64,000 nucleotides of DNA, from the NCBI GenBank assembly GCA_026027325.1, contig JAMSLZ010000004.1, positions 868,001 through 932,000 on the forward strand, written 5' to 3'. The DNA is from Actinomucor elegans (taxonomy: Eukaryota; Mucoromycota; Mucoromycetes; Mucorales; Mucoraceae). Positions 62,184-64,000 of this stretch are shown here, piece after piece (position 1 is the stretch's first letter; the number at the start of each line of letters is the position of its first letter). The notes beneath the pieces were generated by a model. It was not told the origin of the DNA. It saw only the letters and a program-made list of their open reading frames with translations, and did no database searches. The position numbers were made by a program, and so were the translations under genes.

Positions 62184-63657
62184 ATGATCAACTTTATGAA
62201 CGGTCAGCCTTCTGCTGATCTTTTACCAGCTCAGCTATTTGCAGAAGCGGCCAGAAAAGCCTTCACAGCACCTAATGCTCCCAACGATGTTTTACAGGTA
62301 TGACTGGACATGTCAACTCCAACCATGCATTAACCAAAGGCATGTTAGTATGGCGATGACCTGGGCCATGTCAAGTTTTTAAAGAATCTGGCTACATTTT
62401 TAACCAATGAATATCAATCACCCGTATCAAGGTAAAATACAATAAAAAGTGAAACATTAGAAGAAGAAAAAGAGAGGCTTCTCATCATTGATACTATTAT
62501 TATTATGAAGCCGTCACTTATGTGCCACACCTGGAGCCTCATTGTCCCTCCAACACATACTATCTATGCTTACCCGGCCACAAACCACTACGCGACATGT
62601 CTACTTTCAAGACCCTACTTACTTTTTAGCGTTTGATATCTTTCTAGATGTGGGTTATACCCGAGATCAGTTTATTGGCATTCCCGAGGAAAATGATACT
62701 GGTATAAATGTCGATATATTGCAGGATTACTTAATCAAGCACGAGACCGCAGCGGTAACAGCGGCAGCAGTAACAACAGCAGATGGCGTGTATAATTCTA
62801 TCTTGTACTGTGTACCAACCCACGCGAATCCTACAGGGTCTATCTTATCTAATGAAAAAAGAAAGAGATTGGTGCAACTAGCAAGGCAATACAATATGCT
62901 GGTCATTTGTGATGATGTGTATGATATCTTGACCTACGAAGGCCAAATACCCAAAAGGTTGGTAGCCTATGATTTGGAGCAGCCAAATGAAAAACACGTT
63001 GTGATTAGCAATGGCTCGTTCTCCAAGATATTAGCACCTGGTGCTAGAGCAGGTTGGATCGAAGCAGGCGAAACGATCATTAAGAGAGTGGGAAAATGGT
63101 ACGTAAAATGCATTTGAGGCATGAGGGCTTAGCTAAAAAAAATATGGCCCTTGCATGATCTTTTACACAACAGCGGGTCGTTCTTGTCAGGCGGGTCACC
63201 TTCTTATCTATGTAAGCCACCCCTTTTTTTTTAATACCCTGAATATCATTATGTAACTTTTTTTTTTTTTTTTACAGCAAGTCAAATTATCAATGAAATG
63301 TTAGTGGATGGTTCTCTTCACAGTAACATTAAATTCTTGAAAAAGACGCATGCTGATAGACTATGTTATGGTCTTTACAAACCTATTCTAGAAGAACTGG
63401 TGCCATTGGGGTGTTCTATTGATATACGACCCAAAGGTGGCTATTTTGTCTGGCTTAAGCTTCCAATCCCTGGTAGTCAGTTGATGGCCATCAGCAGACA
63501 GCACGACATTGACGTTGGTGTAGGCCTCGGAACCCTGTTTTCTGTTACAGAGAACGAGGCAGATTACCATGTTCGTTTATCTTTGGCTCACTATGACACT
63601 GAGACATTACGATTGGGCATAAGTCGTTTAAAACAAGCTTTATTGATTGGTTTATAA
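62184..63657 (+). CDS. PLP-dependent aminotransferase, class I/II (2-aminoadipate transaminase-like, YER152C type)
   Basis: Exons 62184-62297, 62349-62431, 62511-63098, 63174-63211 and 63278-63657 encode 400 residues. It begins MINFMNGQPSADLLPAQLF, the usual start of this subgroup (substrate-side loop), followed by YGDDLGHVKFLKNLATFL. Active-site elements are HANPTG (about N172), ICDDVYDIL (D200 and Y203 holding the PLP ring) and SNGSFSKILAPG with the PLP-binding lysine at about 238. The C-terminal domain has RPKGGYFVWLKLP. Splicing was needed to restore CATPGASLSLQHILSML. The family transfers amino groups from aminoadipate, aromatic or branched amino acids to 2-oxoglutarate; the true substrate is unknown. 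Confidence 0.9.
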
Positions 63658-64000
63658 ATGGTGAGATTGGGGGTCTTTGAACCCTTTTTCGACCCTGGCA
63701 GGGTACAGAATGAAGCTTGGGTAATAATAAATCACTCTTTTGTACGTGAGACTTTGTCTTGTGTTCTATTACAAATATTTTCCCAAACTTACTTTTCCCT
63801 GATTCAAAAAGAAAACCCCAATCTTACTTTATATGTATTGCTTGAATGATGGGATTTCATTCCCTCCCCCCTCACACACACGCGCAGAGCGAGATTATCT
63901 TTGATTTTTAGAAAAGAAACTTCTATTGCTGTACACCTGGTATTAGCGCGGAAAGTGCATGACACTCAGCTTTGAATCATGTAGTATGTTTGCATCTAAA
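63658..64000. other. 3' flank, nothing recognised
   Basis: Downstream of the aminotransferase. A 63-codon open frame directly after the stop has no start context or motif and is judged chance. A CA-rich patch (63872-63884) is the only notable feature. Confidence 0.45.

Noticed and set aside
63658..63849. 63-codon frame directly after the aminotransferase
   Set aside because: Starts at the base after the stop codon, lacks motifs and promoter, and is in the 3' untranslated region.

Overview
The window looks like nuclear DNA of a Mucorales-type early-diverging fungus (Mucoromycota). It is AT-rich, its genes carry many short GT-AG introns of about 45-100 bases, and the proteins fit that group: a CSL (RBP-J-like) transcription factor, a spectraplakin-like giant, paired AVT/AAAP amino-acid transporters, and CST-complex Stn1. 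No rRNA, tRNA or CRISPR array was recognised. Exon joins were worked out by eye from GT/AG sites and reading-frame continuity; no transcripts were available.

Layout. 1-256: start of a small secreted precursor running off the left end. 1223-6460: a complete 5.2-kb CACTA (EnSpm) DNA transposon with matching ends, a 3-bp target duplication, an open spliced Tnp2-type transposase gene, a divergent second gene and a 39-bp subterminal tandem array. 7488-8278: ARPC4 of the Arp2/3 complex. 8.3-14.1 kb: gene-poor, with MULE and Tc1 transposase relics. 14161-17291: CSL transcription factor. 17740-19247 (minus): single-pass membrane protein. 20635-21933 (minus): STN1. 23308-32790: 3,092-residue spectraplakin-like protein. 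33458-35661 (minus): leucine-rich acidic protein of unknown role. 36.9-37.3 kb: Harbinger transposase relic. 38880-40308 and 45618-47091: two paralogous amino-acid transporters, separated by 5.3 kb of repeat-derived DNA holding a 1.27-kb near-perfect palindrome. 48345-50453 (minus): DED1/DDX3 helicase. 50674-52459 (minus): PH-domain protein. 52629-53793 (minus): Crh-type GH16 transglycosylase. 53.8-56.8 kb: gene-free, rich in small repeats. 56807-57930 (minus): RhoGAP. 58100-59692: DHHC palmitoyltransferase. 60.8-61.3 kb: second Harbinger relic. 62184-63657: PLP aminotransferase.

How the genes relate. Most are housekeeping genes for actin and morphogenesis (ARPC4, spectraplakin-like protein, RhoGAP, PH protein), cell wall (Crh), protein lipidation (DHHC), transport, translation (DED1) and telomeres (STN1), with no sign of a metabolic cluster. 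Nearly every long intergenic stretch holds remnants of DNA transposons or copies of a short palindromic repeat family with the core ATGCRACATTAAACCGA. The most noteworthy items are the intact CACTA element and the giant inverted repeat between the transporters.
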